NCBI RefSeq assembly: GCF_000943545.1
Contig: NZ_JTHP01000049.1
Span: forward strand, 1-51,833
Direction: 5' to 3'
DNA length: 51,833 bases
From: Paenibacillus terrae
Lineage (GTDB): Bacteria; Bacillota; Bacilli; Paenibacillales; Paenibacillaceae
Below the pieces are notes generated by a model, which was given only the letters and a program-made list of their open reading frames with translations, made no database searches and was not told where the DNA came from. This document shows positions 27,762-36,467 of the stretch, piece after piece. A program made the position numbers and the translations under genes. Position 1 is the stretch's first letter, and every line of letters starts with the position of its first letter.

Positions 27762-27775
27762 TGAAAGCACTTTCA
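27762..27775. promoter_or_regulatory. Catabolite-responsive element (cre) upstream of the transporter operon
   Basis: TGAAAGCACTTTCA matches the CcpA operator consensus TGWAARCGYTWNCW at 13 of 14 positions and is nearly palindromic. It lies about 110 bases upstream of the lipoprotein start and overlaps a TTGAAA that could be the -35, so CcpA would repress the operon when preferred sugars are present. Confidence 0.7.
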
Positions 27776-27806
27776 AAAAGAAGATAAACTTAATAAACCA
27801 AGGTAC

Positions 27807-27818
27807 AAATTAAAGAAA
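27807..27818 (-). promoter_or_regulatory. Candidate YesN-type regulator box upstream of the transporter operon
   Basis: The minus strand reads TTTCTTTAATTT, the same word that occurs upstream of the GH85 gene at 31289-31300. Twenty bases further on is a weaker partial copy (TATTAAGTTT). This suits a dimeric AraC-type activator binding two direct repeats two helical turns apart, upstream of the cre site. Confidence 0.5.
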
Positions 27819-27836
27819 TCCATGTACACCTGGTAT

Positions 27837-29360
27837 TTATCCCAATCCCTTATAGTCTGTCGGGGAAATACCCACATATTTTCTGAACTGCTTATAAAAA
27901 TATCCCGTCTCCCAATATCCTACGTTCCGCGCAATTTCATGCACTTTGAGATTCGTGTTTTTAAGCTGCTCCTTGGCCTTATTAATTCGGTACTGATTGA
28001 TATATTCAGCAAAGGTTTCACCCGTTTCCTTATGAAACAACTGACCGAGATAAACGGGATGAAGATGGTACTGGAATCCTAATACTTTTAATGATAGCTC
28101 CTTGGCATAATGAACATGGATATAGGACAGCACCTGACTTACGATGGGGTTTTTCATATCTTGCAGCAATGAATTCACCGTCTCTGCCGCCACATCCTGA
28201 AGCGCACTCACCAGCTCTGCCAATGTGGTACAGCATTTTATCTGGTGAAGCCCCTGCTGAAACCGTTCCGACTCATTGGAATGCTTGATGCTCTCCAGCT
28301 CCATCTTGAACCGGATCACCAACTCCAGCGCCATATTCCGCAGTTCATCCGGGGTAACACTTTCAAGATGCTGGATTTGCTCAATATCACTCTGAATCCG
28401 TGCGGTAAGCGCATCCAGGTCTCTTGCTATAATTAGCTTCGCATAATCCTTCCAGTCGATGGAACAAGTCTCGCCAGCGTTGCCCTCGCCCTCTTCCAGC
28501 ATCGTATAGTCAATAATCCGGCGGTCACCATATATCATGAAATATTCCAGTGATTTTTTTGCTTCATTGTAGCTGCGTGGAGCAGCAGCAAGCGAACCGG
28601 CACTGCCTATCCCGATATAAACCGTTTCTTCCCCGTCCGTCGACCACTGAACAGTAAATTCTTCCAGCAGCATCATCAAGTCCTGTCTGCCCTCATCATG
28701 GTTCGATAATGCAGCAATGATTACACTATCCGCATCAACATCGCGAAACAACGTTAAATCGGGCTGGTGCTGAATGTACTGCCTTAACCGTTTATGCATT
28801 CCTGCCGAATCCCTCTCGGTCCGCAACACGGCTACCCCCATGAAGGGGATATTTAACGAAAAACCTACCAATTCGGCACGCTCCTGAAATTCTGTAGGCG
28901 CAATCTGCCCTGTCAGCCAACGGTACAACGTATTTTCCTTGAGAACCTGTACCCCGAACGTCTCATATCGTTGATCCAATCGGGACCTGTCCAGCTTCTC
29001 CGTTGTATTGTATAAAGTGGACTCCAGTTCCTCCACATTAATCGGCTTCAGAAGATAATTTTCGATGCCGAGCTTCATGCCTTCCTTCAAGTAATCAAAT
29101 TCATTAAATCCGCTCAAAATAATCACCTTCAAGTCAGCATGCAGCTTTCTCGCCTCATGAATCAGACTGAGACCATTCATCGTTGGCATGGAGATGTCCG
29201 TAATCAGTACGTCCACGGGTCTGGAGGCCAGCGCTTCCATCGCCAAGTATCCATTTTCCGCATGTCCGACAATTTCTAGTCCAAAATAGGTCCAATCCAC
29301 AATATCGTATAATCCCTCAATGATAAAAGGCTCATCGTCGACAATAAATACTTTATACAT
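27837..29360 (-). CDS. YesN-type response regulator, AraC family
   Basis: Transcription activator of 507 residues. The receiver domain (MYKVFIVDDEPFIIEG) has the phosphorylated aspartate in VDVLITDISMPTMNG (about D55). A central linker domain follows. The C-terminal AraC/XylS helix-turn-helix pair (about 405-505) has GFQYHLHPVYLGQLFHKETGETF and KVHEIARNVGYWETGYFYKQFRKYVGISP. ATG 29360 is chosen because it begins the canonical receiver; the open frame upstream lies inside the kinase gene. It overlaps the kinase stop by 8 bases. It probably activates the transporter/GH operon and the GH85 gene through the CTTTAATTTA boxes. Confidence 0.92.
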   Translation of the reverse strand: MYKVFIVDDEPFIIEGLYDIVDWTYFGLEIVGHAENGYLAMEALASRPVDVLITDISMPTMNGLSLIHEARKLHADLKVIILSGFNEFDYLKEGMKLGIENYLLKPINVEELESTLYNTTEKLDRSRLDQRYETFGVQVLKENTLYRWLTGQIAPTEFQERAELVGFSLNIPFMGVAVLRTERDSAGMHKRLRQYIQHQPDLTLFRDVDADSVIIAALSNHDEGRQDLMMLLEEFTVQWSTDGEETVYIGIGSAGSLAAAPRSYNEAKKSLEYFMIYGDRRIIDYTMLEEGEGNAGETCSIDWKDYAKLIIARDLDALTARIQSDIEQIQHLESVTPDELRNMALELVIRFKMELESIKHSNESERFQQGLHQIKCCTTLAELVSALQDVAAETVNSLLQDMKNPIVSQVLSYIHVHYAKELSLKVLGFQYHLHPVYLGQLFHKETGETFAEYINQYRINKAKEQLKNTNLKVHEIARNVGYWETGYFYKQFRKYVGISPTDYKGLG

Positions 29361-31197
29361 ATATGGCATCCATCCCTTCCCTGTTGGGGCATCGTACCCG
29401 AATCGTCGTTCCCTCACCAATGAGGCTCTCCAGTTCAATACCGTAATCGGCTCCGTGCAAAAACCGAAGTCGGGTGTGCACACTGCGTAGTCCAAACATT
29501 TGTCCGTTTTCTTCCGGACGCTCCAGTTCCGCTAGAATCTCTTTCAAACGCTCCCCTTCAATGCCCTTTCCATTGTCGCGGATCTCAACCAGCAGAACCT
29601 CCCCCGCTTCCCGCACATCAATGGTCAGCACATTATCATTCCGGTCGCTTTGGATACCATGAACAATATAATTCTCAATGATGGGTTGAAGCATCAGCTT
29701 CATGACAGAACGGGGATACAGCTCGGGGTCGACCGTAATCGTGTAATCGAACCTTTCCTTGTAGCGTATTCTGAACAACTCAAGATATAATCTGCAAGCC
29801 TCCAATTCATCTTTAAGCGTGTATATTTTTTTCTGCTGAACCAGGCTTTTGAACAACACCGATAAGCTGTAAATCATTTCTCCTACATCCTTGGCTCCCT
29901 GGGAAATCGCCCGCATGCGGATCACTTCAAGCGTATTATACAAAAAATGGGGATGAATACGTGCCTGCAAGGCCACAAGCTCCGTTTGCTTCTGCTTGAT
30001 CTCTGCTTTATACACCCGTTCAATATATAGATTAAGTTCGTCCAGCATATCGTTGAAGCTTCGAGAAATTTGTCCCAGCTCATCCTCTTGGGGGTCTTGG
30101 ATGCGAGCTGTAAGGTCGCCATTTTTCACCTGACGAGTGAATTTAATAATCCGATTCGTTCGTTTTGCAAAATTAATGACGAAGAAGGCAGGGAACAGCA
30201 CAGCAAACAGAATACAAACGACACTGATTGTCAAAATCGTATTACGGATACCCCGGTACGATTCCGCCATTTCCTCATTAGGGACTGCCCCAATCACGAC
30301 ATACCCTTCGTCTGGAGAAATCAGCTTGTTAATGTACATATTTTGCTTCGCCTGAATGATCCCAACATCGGAGTCCACATCGTCATATAACGATCGGGTC
30401 ACTTCGACATAAGGGTACGTTTTTCCGTAATAGTTATTTCTTGAATCGAACAGAACCGTTCCATGGGTGGACAGAACGATAATTTCTCCCTTCAGATTGT
30501 TCCCGTAGCTGGTAAGTGCATTGGAAATATTCTTGGAATTTAGAAACACCAGAAGCTGACCCGTATTTTTGAGTGTTTGCTTATTGTTAATGGGGACTTG
30601 TAACGAATATAACGAGGGGCTCCACTGATCGACCGCCTTCCGAATCCAGTAATTCGGAGCAGAGACACTTTTGCTTTCGGCAGCCATCACATCCGGTACA
30701 AAGGAACGCGCCACATGCACCGGGAATTGTTTGAATTGCTTGTTCTCATTGAAAGTGGACAAATATTGCTGGTCGGCACTGTACAAAATCAAATTGCTGA
30801 TATCTCTATTTTCATCCAGCCAATTTTTAAAATAGGTGAGTACATCTGTTGAATAATCATGACTCTCCATGTACATTTCGTCCATGCGGTGCTGTACATA
30901 TTCGGAATACGCGTGATCCATAAAAAAGGAAACATTCATCGAGAGCACCTCATTCCGGTACATGTCTCGCACCATGTTCTGGACGGATTCATGCCGGAGA
31001 TGGATATAGCGATCAACACTTTCCATCGCTGCTTTCTGGGTATCCAGTTCCCGTCGAACAATGGATTGCGAAATGGATACATACGTGACATATGCAATCG
31101 TAATAATCGACAAAATGGCAATACAGGAGAACAACAGTAGTATCCTCAGGAACATGTTATTTTTAAAATAAGCTATGTATCTCTTGCCCCTTTTCAT
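29353..31197 (-). CDS. YesM-type sensor histidine kinase
   Basis: Membrane sensor of 614 residues. The first helix is near residues 15-37 (MFLRILLLFSCIAILSIITI) and the second near 280-300 (ILTISVVCILFAVLFPAFFV). Between them is an extracellular sensor domain of about 240 residues. HAMP (FAKRTNRIIKFTRQVKNGDLTARI) follows, then the YesM-type phosphoacceptor region IHPHFLYNTLEVIRM, and a HATPase domain with ENYIVHGI, DNGKGI and GLRSVHTRL. ATG 31197 is preferred: CTGGAGGG lies 7 bases upstream, while the extension to 31308 lacks a site. The ligand is likely a glycan product or the loaded binding protein, by analogy with related systems. Confidence 0.92.
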   Translation of the reverse strand: MKRGKRYIAYFKNNMFLRILLLFSCIAILSIITIAYVTYVSISQSIVRRELDTQKAAMESVDRYIHLRHESVQNMVRDMYRNEVLSMNVSFFMDHAYSEYVQHRMDEMYMESHDYSTDVLTYFKNWLDENRDISNLILYSADQQYLSTFNENKQFKQFPVHVARSFVPDVMAAESKSVSAPNYWIRKAVDQWSPSLYSLQVPINNKQTLKNTGQLLVFLNSKNISNALTSYGNNLKGEIIVLSTHGTVLFDSRNNYYGKTYPYVEVTRSLYDDVDSDVGIIQAKQNMYINKLISPDEGYVVIGAVPNEEMAESYRGIRNTILTISVVCILFAVLFPAFFVINFAKRTNRIIKFTRQVKNGDLTARIQDPQEDELGQISRSFNDMLDELNLYIERVYKAEIKQKQTELVALQARIHPHFLYNTLEVIRMRAISQGAKDVGEMIYSLSVLFKSLVQQKKIYTLKDELEACRLYLELFRIRYKERFDYTITVDPELYPRSVMKLMLQPIIENYIVHGIQSDRNDNVLTIDVREAGEVLLVEIRDNGKGIEGERLKEILAELERPEENGQMFGLRSVHTRLRFLHGADYGIELESLIGEGTTIRVRCPNREGMDAIYV

Positions 31198-31286
31198 GCT
31201 ATAAACCCTCCAGAATCGTTCATGCGTAAATAAAGTATACCATGTCCTTCGCAGGTAATAAGTAAGCGTATTCATAAAAAGCATGA

Positions 31287-31320
31287 TTTTCTTTAATTTA
31301 AACGTCATATCTTTAATTTA
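31287..31320 (+). promoter_or_regulatory. Tandem CTTTAATTTA boxes between the kinase and GH85 genes
   Basis: CTTTAATTTA occurs at 31291-31300 and again at 31311-31320, exactly 20 bases apart, two turns of the helix. The same word stands before the transporter operon. Direct repeats on one face of the DNA are typical for AraC-type regulators, so this is a candidate operator for the adjacent YesN-type protein, located about 70-100 bases upstream of the GH85 start. Confidence 0.55.
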
Positions 31321-31387
31321 GCCTCTATTTAAAAACAATTTTATTGATTATCTTTAGGGGGATAAATACTCGTTAGGGGGATGAGCT

Positions 31388-34135
31388 ATGAAACGCAACA
31401 AGGTGCACAAGTTCGCTTTAAAATGGACTGCTCTGGTTTTGACTTCCGTCCTGTTAAGCCAAACACTCTCTCCATCCGTTTATGCAGGCGATACCCTCCC
31501 GTATGAAGGAGAAAGCGCCAAAGGGCCGAATCAGCCTTATCAGCATGGGTACGCCAGCTCACATATTTTGGACTGGACTCCTACCCAAGATGTCTATGGA
31601 GATATGCTTCGCGCCCGTGTCCCACTGCAACAACGAAACAGCTCCTTTGCAGCCACACAGGCTCACCCTGCTTTAAGCCCTGACACGCAAATGTTTACAC
31701 TCAGCGGCGATTATGGAAACGCTTTTTTCGATAGCTATTCCTATACCAATAAATTCAGTCAATATTTGTTCAATTACTGGCAATATACCGACTATTACGG
31801 CTACTGGCATGGCATGCCTACCGCCCATGTACCCGAAGAGCTGTACGATCCCCAAAAGGATTGGACGGAAAAATGGTTCGAGTTCGGCATACTGAACATT
31901 CCAAATCCGGGTTATACGAATGCGGCGCACAAGAACGGCGTTCTCTCCATCGCCTGTATTTTTTTCTCGGATAATGACCGTGGACCGCAAACGTATAAGC
32001 AAATGCTCGTGCAGGATGCTCAGGGTGGATTTCCGGTAGCCAAAAAATTGATCGAAATGGCGAAATATTATGGCTATGACGGCTACTTCATCAACCAGGA
32101 GGAAGCTTCAAAAGGCGTAGCTACGGAGGACATCCCCCGTTACAAACAGTTTATGAAATACTTGCGGGATCAGGGCATGTATGTGCAATGGTACGACTCC
32201 ACCATAAACGAAACCGGGAAAATTGCTTATCAAAATGAATTTAATGCCGTGAACAGTCCGTTTGTCAAAGACAAGCAATACGGGCAGGTGTCCGACTCCA
32301 TTTTTCTGAATTATTGGTGGGACAAAGCGAAGCTGAAAAGCTCCCGCGACCATGCCAAGCAATTGGGTCTGAACCCTCTTAAGACCGTTTTTGCTGGTAT
32401 TGAGGGCGGGAACGGTGACTTTGGCAGATGGAAGCAAAAATACGATCTTCGTCTGAATATCGGTGATAACGGGCAGCCGATGAACAGTATCGCGACGTTG
32501 GGAGCAGATTTCACGCATAATGCGCTGGATGAAGAGTTTGGCGGGCAGGACACCAATCGCAGAGCTGACAATGCGTATCAATGGATGACCTTTATCCGTG
32601 ACCGTGTCTGGTGGTCCGGTCCGAACCAGAATCCCGTCCATGCACAAAGAAACGCAAGTGCAGATTTGTCTGATGTAAAAGCTTCGGGCGCTAACTGGGA
32701 CGGTATCGCGGCATATATCGCTGAACGTTCTGTCATCCGTGGTTCCCATTTTAACACCAGCTTCAATACTGGACATGGCTTGCAGTATGTGGTGAACGGA
32801 GTTGTTTCCAATCCGAAGGAATGGTCCAACATCAATATTCAAGATATCCTGGTGACTTGGCAATGGTGGCTCGATACCCAAGGTAAACCGCTCTCGGTTG
32901 ACTACGACTATGGCCCGAATTATACCAAAGGGACTCGGTTTACCTATCAGCCTGTGGGCGCTTATCAGGGCGGCAGCTCCCTCGTCGTTAACGGAGAGCT
33001 GGATTCGGATAACTTTTTACGCCTGTATAAAACGGATCTGTCGGTAAACAAGAATTCAAACTTGTCCATCACGTACAACAAGCCTTCCTCTGATGACAGC
33101 TCGGTTCTGAGTATCAGACTGATCTTTAAGGATATCCCCGATAAAGTCGTAAAAGTCAGCGTCCCCAACTCTGGTAAACAAACTACAGGCTGGGTTAGCC
33201 GTAGTATAGACTTGAGTGCCTATCAGGGAAAAACGATTGCAGCTTTCGGTTTATCTTTTGATAACGCGAATAAAACAATCAAAAACTATCAGATGAATAT
33301 CGGCCAAATCAAGATAACAGACGGTTCTGTCCTGAAACCAGCCGCACCGACAGGATTCAAAATCACCAAGGCACTGACCGATACGAACGAAATGATCGTA
33401 GCCTGGGACCTTAAGGATTACTCCAAAGTTAAACAATACAATCTGTATGAGAACGGCTCCTATATCGGGGGAATTTATGACTCAACCTATTATATTAAGT
33501 CCCTAAACCATAAATCCGGTGAATTAACGCTCACCGCAATCGGAGCAGATGGAACGGAAAGCGAACCGGCTCGATTAGATTATGATCTGAATGCCGCTGT
33601 CAGTCACATTAATGTGGAAACCAAAGGAAACGGTGAGGCTACGATAATGTGGAAAAATCCCTCTGAAGCGGACGGAACGGTCAAATTGACCTTGACCACC
33701 GACTATACGGACACCGCATTCCATAAAACCATTACTGCAGACAGCGGAGCTGAAACGGCTACGTTTACCGATCTACCCACAAACGGCGATAGCTACACAT
33801 TACGTATCGCCATCGGCAATCATACACCTGTAGCATACACCGGGCATCTCGCAGACACGACTATAGAGCCTTACGCAAAAGAGAATGTAACGGTCACTGG
33901 ATCAACGTATACGCTTGCTCTACCAACCTCGAAGGATTGGCATTATTTATATGTATACGAAAACGATGTACCCAAGCAATTTGGCGTGACTTATGTGTCG
34001 AAAAAGTTTCCTTACATTGTACGGGGAAGAACAAAGCTAAGTGAATTAACCTTTACCCCCACTTCCCGCACCAGCTCGCTAAAGATCGTGATTAAGGATT
34101 ATGCCGGCAATAAGGCTACAACATATGTAAGATAA
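31388..34135 (+). CDS. Secreted GH85 endo-beta-N-acetylglucosaminidase
   Basis: Enzyme of 915 residues that cuts between the two core GlcNAc residues of N-linked glycans. The Sec signal peptide (basic MKRNKVHK, hydrophobic WTALVLTSVLL) probably ends at VYA, about residue 33. The catalytic domain, about 45-400, has LDWTPTQDVYGDM, YWQYTDYYGYWHG and GVLSIACIFF. GYDGYFINQEE holds the catalytic Asn and Glu (N236, E238). C-terminal beta domains follow, including a fibronectin-like unit (APTGFKITKALTDTNEMIVAWD). No surface-anchoring module is seen, so it may be released. GGGGG lies before the ATG; a near-repeat of TTAGGGGGAT occurs 20 bases earlier. Transcribed away from the kinase gene. It supplies the substrate for the transporter operon. 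Confidence 0.93.
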   Translation: MKRNKVHKFALKWTALVLTSVLLSQTLSPSVYAGDTLPYEGESAKGPNQPYQHGYASSHILDWTPTQDVYGDMLRARVPLQQRNSSFAATQAHPALSPDTQMFTLSGDYGNAFFDSYSYTNKFSQYLFNYWQYTDYYGYWHGMPTAHVPEELYDPQKDWTEKWFEFGILNIPNPGYTNAAHKNGVLSIACIFFSDNDRGPQTYKQMLVQDAQGGFPVAKKLIEMAKYYGYDGYFINQEEASKGVATEDIPRYKQFMKYLRDQGMYVQWYDSTINETGKIAYQNEFNAVNSPFVKDKQYGQVSDSIFLNYWWDKAKLKSSRDHAKQLGLNPLKTVFAGIEGGNGDFGRWKQKYDLRLNIGDNGQPMNSIATLGADFTHNALDEEFGGQDTNRRADNAYQWMTFIRDRVWWSGPNQNPVHAQRNASADLSDVKASGANWDGIAAYIAERSVIRGSHFNTSFNTGHGLQYVVNGVVSNPKEWSNINIQDILVTWQWWLDTQGKPLSVDYDYGPNYTKGTRFTYQPVGAYQGGSSLVVNGELDSDNFLRLYKTDLSVNKNSNLSITYNKPSSDDSSVLSIRLIFKDIPDKVVKVSVPNSGKQTTGWVSRSIDLSAYQGKTIAAFGLSFDNANKTIKNYQMNIGQIKITDGSVLKPAAPTGFKITKALTDTNEMIVAWDLKDYSKVKQYNLYENGSYIGGIYDSTYYIKSLNHKSGELTLTAIGADGTESEPARLDYDLNAAVSHINVETKGNGEATIMWKNPSEADGTVKLTLTTDYTDTAFHKTITADSGAETATFTDLPTNGDSYTLRIAIGNHTPVAYTGHLADTTIEPYAKENVTVTGSTYTLALPTSKDWHYLYVYENDVPKQFGVTYVSKKFPYIVRGRTKLSELTFTPTSRTSSLKIVIKDYAGNKATTYVR

Positions 34136-34415
34136 CTTTGTGCAAGATTTCGAAGGTTCTCATTGTTTATCGGCTATCCGCCTAAGTACAAAACAGTCCC
34201 AAAATGCCAACGATTCAAAAGGGCGTTGTTTATTATAGTTACAGCGTTCCGGGTGGCACCACGTTCCCGGACTATTGATAAAGCCGGTGAAAAACTCGTC
34301 TGGGTGAAGCAACCGGAGACATGGCGAAGCAAATGTTCTTCTCTATTCCAGAAGTAGAACAACTATAAAGGAAATGTCAGAATTAACTCACAATATGTGT
34401 TCTTAGATAGCCGAA

Positions 34416-34443
34416 AAACCCACTCACTTCGAGATGTGGGTTT
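34416..34443. terminator. Hairpin, probable terminator downstream of the GH85 region
   Basis: AAACCCAC and GTGGGTTT form an 8-base stem around a 12-base loop, followed by TTTCTTC on the plus strand and preceded by an A-run that gives a T-run on the other strand. It could stop transcription from either side, and also marks the end of the structured stretch on the minus strand. Confidence 0.5.
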
Positions 34444-34607
34444 CTTCACGTAAGTGAGGTTTCATCTATAGGATAGTAGCTTGGCTTGACCATGAGAATT
34501 AGTAGGTTTGCCTTTTTTACTATCTTCCAAAATGTCATGTCACCACCTTCCAGTAGTTTCGGAGAGTAAGGACATAGGAAGGCCTATCAATTCGAAGCTT
34601 AGTGTCG

Positions 34608-34774
34608 TTAGCCTTGCTTTGTACCGTCAGACTTGGCCAAAGAAAAATGCTGTGAATAATCCTCTTGCATCCTGAGCACAGTTGTAGCTCTGTCTTTCGT
34701 GTAAACAAACTGTTTCGATGTGCTTGAATTCATTTTTTCTCAAACTCTTGAACTTGTTTTAATCTATCTTCCAT
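34608..34774 (-). other. Two coupled micro-ORFs (14 and 41 codons)
   Basis: ATG 34774 follows GAGAGGT and encodes MEDRLKQVQEFEKK. Its stop overlaps the ATG at 34733 (ATGA) that begins a 41-residue frame, MNSSTSKQFVYTKDRATTVL and onwards, ending at 34608. Start-stop overlap and a ribosome site argue for translation, and the composition looks real. Family unknown; a fragment of a transposase-associated protein is one possibility. Confidence 0.35.
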
Positions 34775-34823
34775 GTCAAATACCTCTCATTTGACTTTTG
34801 ATAACTGTCTTTTTTGTAACAGT

Positions 34824-35405
34824 TTAGTTCGTCGCATCATAAAACATTACATTTGCTGGTATTTTGAAGAAATCAGAAATGTTTTTCTGAATTTGTATAT
34901 CAGGTAAAAATTTATTGTGAATGTATTTTCTTATCGTTGAGTGGGTTAAATTTAGCTCTTTCGCTAAGTCATTAAGGGAAATATCGTACACAATCATTAG
35001 ACCATGTAGAATTTTGTTTTTAGCCGCAGATAAAGCAACTACCCTTTTATAATACTTAGATTGGTTTTGAACACATATAATTGGACTTCTGTTTACTATC
35101 TCTTCATTAAACAAAATGTGATGAGGATAATTTAAAACAGCGCACACTTTGCCCATATTATGTTCATTTGGTACAATACCATCCATAACCCAAGCAATCA
35201 CTGCTCTTGGAGACACACCGACTTTATTTGCCAGTTCGGATAGTTTTATATCTTTTGACAACAATATTGCGTACAAGACTCGATTCCTAATCTGTTTTTT
35301 TGCTTTTCGAAACCTACTTTTCTTTACACCTTTGCTTAAATACTTCGCGGGGTTTACCTTTTGATATTTTTCAAAGTACGACATATCACGATTAACAAGA
35401 TTCAT
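34824..35405 (-). CDS. DNA-binding protein with two HTH domains, 193 aa
   Basis: Probable transcription regulator. Two helix-turn-helix units are visible: IKLSELANKVGVSPRAVIAWVMDGIVPN (about 53-80) and ISLNDLAKELNLTHSTIRKYIHNKFLPD (about 143-170), each followed by a conserved-looking hydrophobic tail (VLNYPHHILF; FFKIPANVMF). It is thus a duplicated XRE/Cro-like domain. The basic N-terminus (KGVKKSRFRKAKKQIRNR) may help bind DNA. ATG 35405 is preferred, with GGAGG 7 bases upstream, over the longer frame. No partner gene is adjacent. The target is unknown. Confidence 0.7.
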   Translation of the reverse strand: MNLVNRDMSYFEKYQKVNPAKYLSKGVKKSRFRKAKKQIRNRVLYAILLSKDIKLSELANKVGVSPRAVIAWVMDGIVPNEHNMGKVCAVLNYPHHILFNEEIVNRSPIICVQNQSKYYKRVVALSAAKNKILHGLMIVYDISLNDLAKELNLTHSTIRKYIHNKFLPDIQIQKNISDFFKIPANVMFYDATN

Positions 35406-35604
35406 TAATAAACCTCCAAGACTTCCACCGATATTTGACGTGATTTTATGATTCTCTAATAAATAATTAACTATTAACTGTACCACCGTAAAGAATTTGA
35501 TCTTGCACTACTTCACATTCGCACCATATGTAAAGTCCGCTTACCACTGTTACGAAGATAAGCTCATTAGAGAAAACAGTCCCATCATTGGTTGACCTAA
35601 TAAT

Positions 35605-35657
35605 ATGAAAACCACCGGGAATACGTTTGAGAGCCTAGCTATCTGGTGGTTTTTCAT
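35605..35657 (-). terminator. Terminator downstream of the 121-aa membrane protein gene
   Basis: The minus strand pairs TATGAAAAACCACC with GGTGGTTTTCATA around a loop of about 24 bases, ending in a T-rich run; on the plus strand the same stem also ends in TTTTTC, so it may work both ways. It starts 20 bases after the stop codon at 35677. Confidence 0.65.
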
Positions 35658-35676
35658 ACCTGTAGTATCGGATATG

Positions 35677-36042
35677 TTACTGAATGTAATACCAATTAAA
35701 AATATGTTCCTTTAGCGACCGGAATGGCTTTAAAAGAATCCTTTGCCATGTAACTTGTTGATATTGAGTAGTGCCTTCCATTTTGGACATAAATATGCTT
35801 TTCCATCGCCGCATAAAGGGGAGTAATGCAGGGAACCAAAAAAATAGCATCACAACTAAAAAATATGCAAGACCAATTGGGGAATTTAATATGAGGCTCC
35901 AATAATCGCTCTGATTATCAAGCTCTAAAATTTTTGCTAAAGCAAACCAAAGTATTCCTAAGATCAGGCCGATAAAAGCATAGAGAAAAATGATGAAACC
36001 AAGAAAAGACAGTAGAAACATGGTGATCGCTCCTGATATCAA
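35677..36042 (-). CDS. Small membrane protein, 121 aa
   Basis: Unknown family. Two or three predicted membrane helices: LLSFLGFIIFLYAFIGLILGIL joined to WFALAKIL, and GLAYFLVVMLFFWFPALLPF. A basic cytoplasmic tail follows (MRRWKSIFMSK, LLKPFRSLKEHIF). Its ATG overlaps the stop of the preceding 66-aa gene by 4 bases (ATGA), so the two are translated together and probably function together. Confidence 0.65.
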   Translation of the reverse strand: MISGAITMFLLSFLGFIIFLYAFIGLILGILWFALAKILELDNQSDYWSLILNSPIGLAYFLVVMLFFWFPALLPFMRRWKSIFMSKMEGTTQYQQVTWQRILLKPFRSLKEHIFNWYYIQ

Positions 36043-36239
36043 GCATTGTTGTTTTTCTTTAAACGCTGTAATGCATCCTTTTCAAGATATATAATATCTC
36101 CACATATCTCAGTCCATCCTACCGCGTAGCCCTCTTCACATACACTACAATTAAAAGAAAAAATCAAATCTTCCGGATCATGCTCATCCTTAATAACTTC
36201 TAACTCCATGACCTTGCCACAGCATGTTCGCAGCTTCAT
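36039..36239 (-). CDS. Small zinc-ribbon-like protein, 66 aa
   Basis: Cytoplasmic protein starting MKLRTCCGKVMELEV, with a second cysteine pair in FNCSVCEEGYAVGW. CC and CxxC separated by about 24 residues could bind zinc as a small ribbon, though C6/C7 adjacency is unusual. Acidic overall, ending in a helix DALQRLKKNNNA. It is coupled to the membrane protein downstream and lies about 230 bases after the ECF sigma gene, so it could be under that sigma factor. Between them, 36240-36467, there is only a small hairpin (GGGAACAACGG with CCTTGTTGCC). Confidence 0.6.
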   Translation of the reverse strand: MKLRTCCGKVMELEVIKDEHDPEDLIFSFNCSVCEEGYAVGWTEICGDIIYLEKDALQRLKKNNNA

Positions 36240-36467
36240 ATATTACCCTCTATCTATAGTATAATTTTAATTTTTTCGAAATAAAAGATAAACTCTAATT
36301 TTTTACACGATGACAATGTGGAGGAAATGATGCTGGTCTGGGAACAACGGCCCCTTGTTGCCGGATTCCTATCTTAATAATGAGCTCAATGTGATTTTCA
36401 CCTTGTTAATTGCACCTGTCAATATTGTGATACCAAGGAATATACGATTTTAAGTATGTGGAATATA

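Larger units (their letters stand above)
34136..34823. other. Gene-poor interval of about 690 bases with remnants and a structured stretch
   Basis: The plus strand at 34220-34375 has two short frames ending SYSVPGGTTFPDY and GDMAKQMFFSIPEVEQL that may be remnants of a gene. On the minus strand a small coupled pair of micro-frames (34774 to 34608) is followed by sequence able to fold (ATGTC at 34553-34534 region pairing with GACAT), ending at the hairpin 34416-34443. It may be a decayed IS200/IS605-type end or a small RNA; neither is established. Confidence 0.3.

Noticed and set aside
29361..29495. N-terminal extension of the response regulator
   Set aside because: It overlaps the kinase C-terminus and the receiver domain begins exactly at MYKVFIVDDE.
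31198..31308. N-terminal extension of the sensor kinase
   Set aside because: No ribosome site; the ATG at 31197 has a strong one and starts a normal first membrane helix.
32108..32881. 257-codon minus-strand frame opposite GH85
   Set aside because: Antisense to the GH85 catalytic domain and no ribosome site or known motif.
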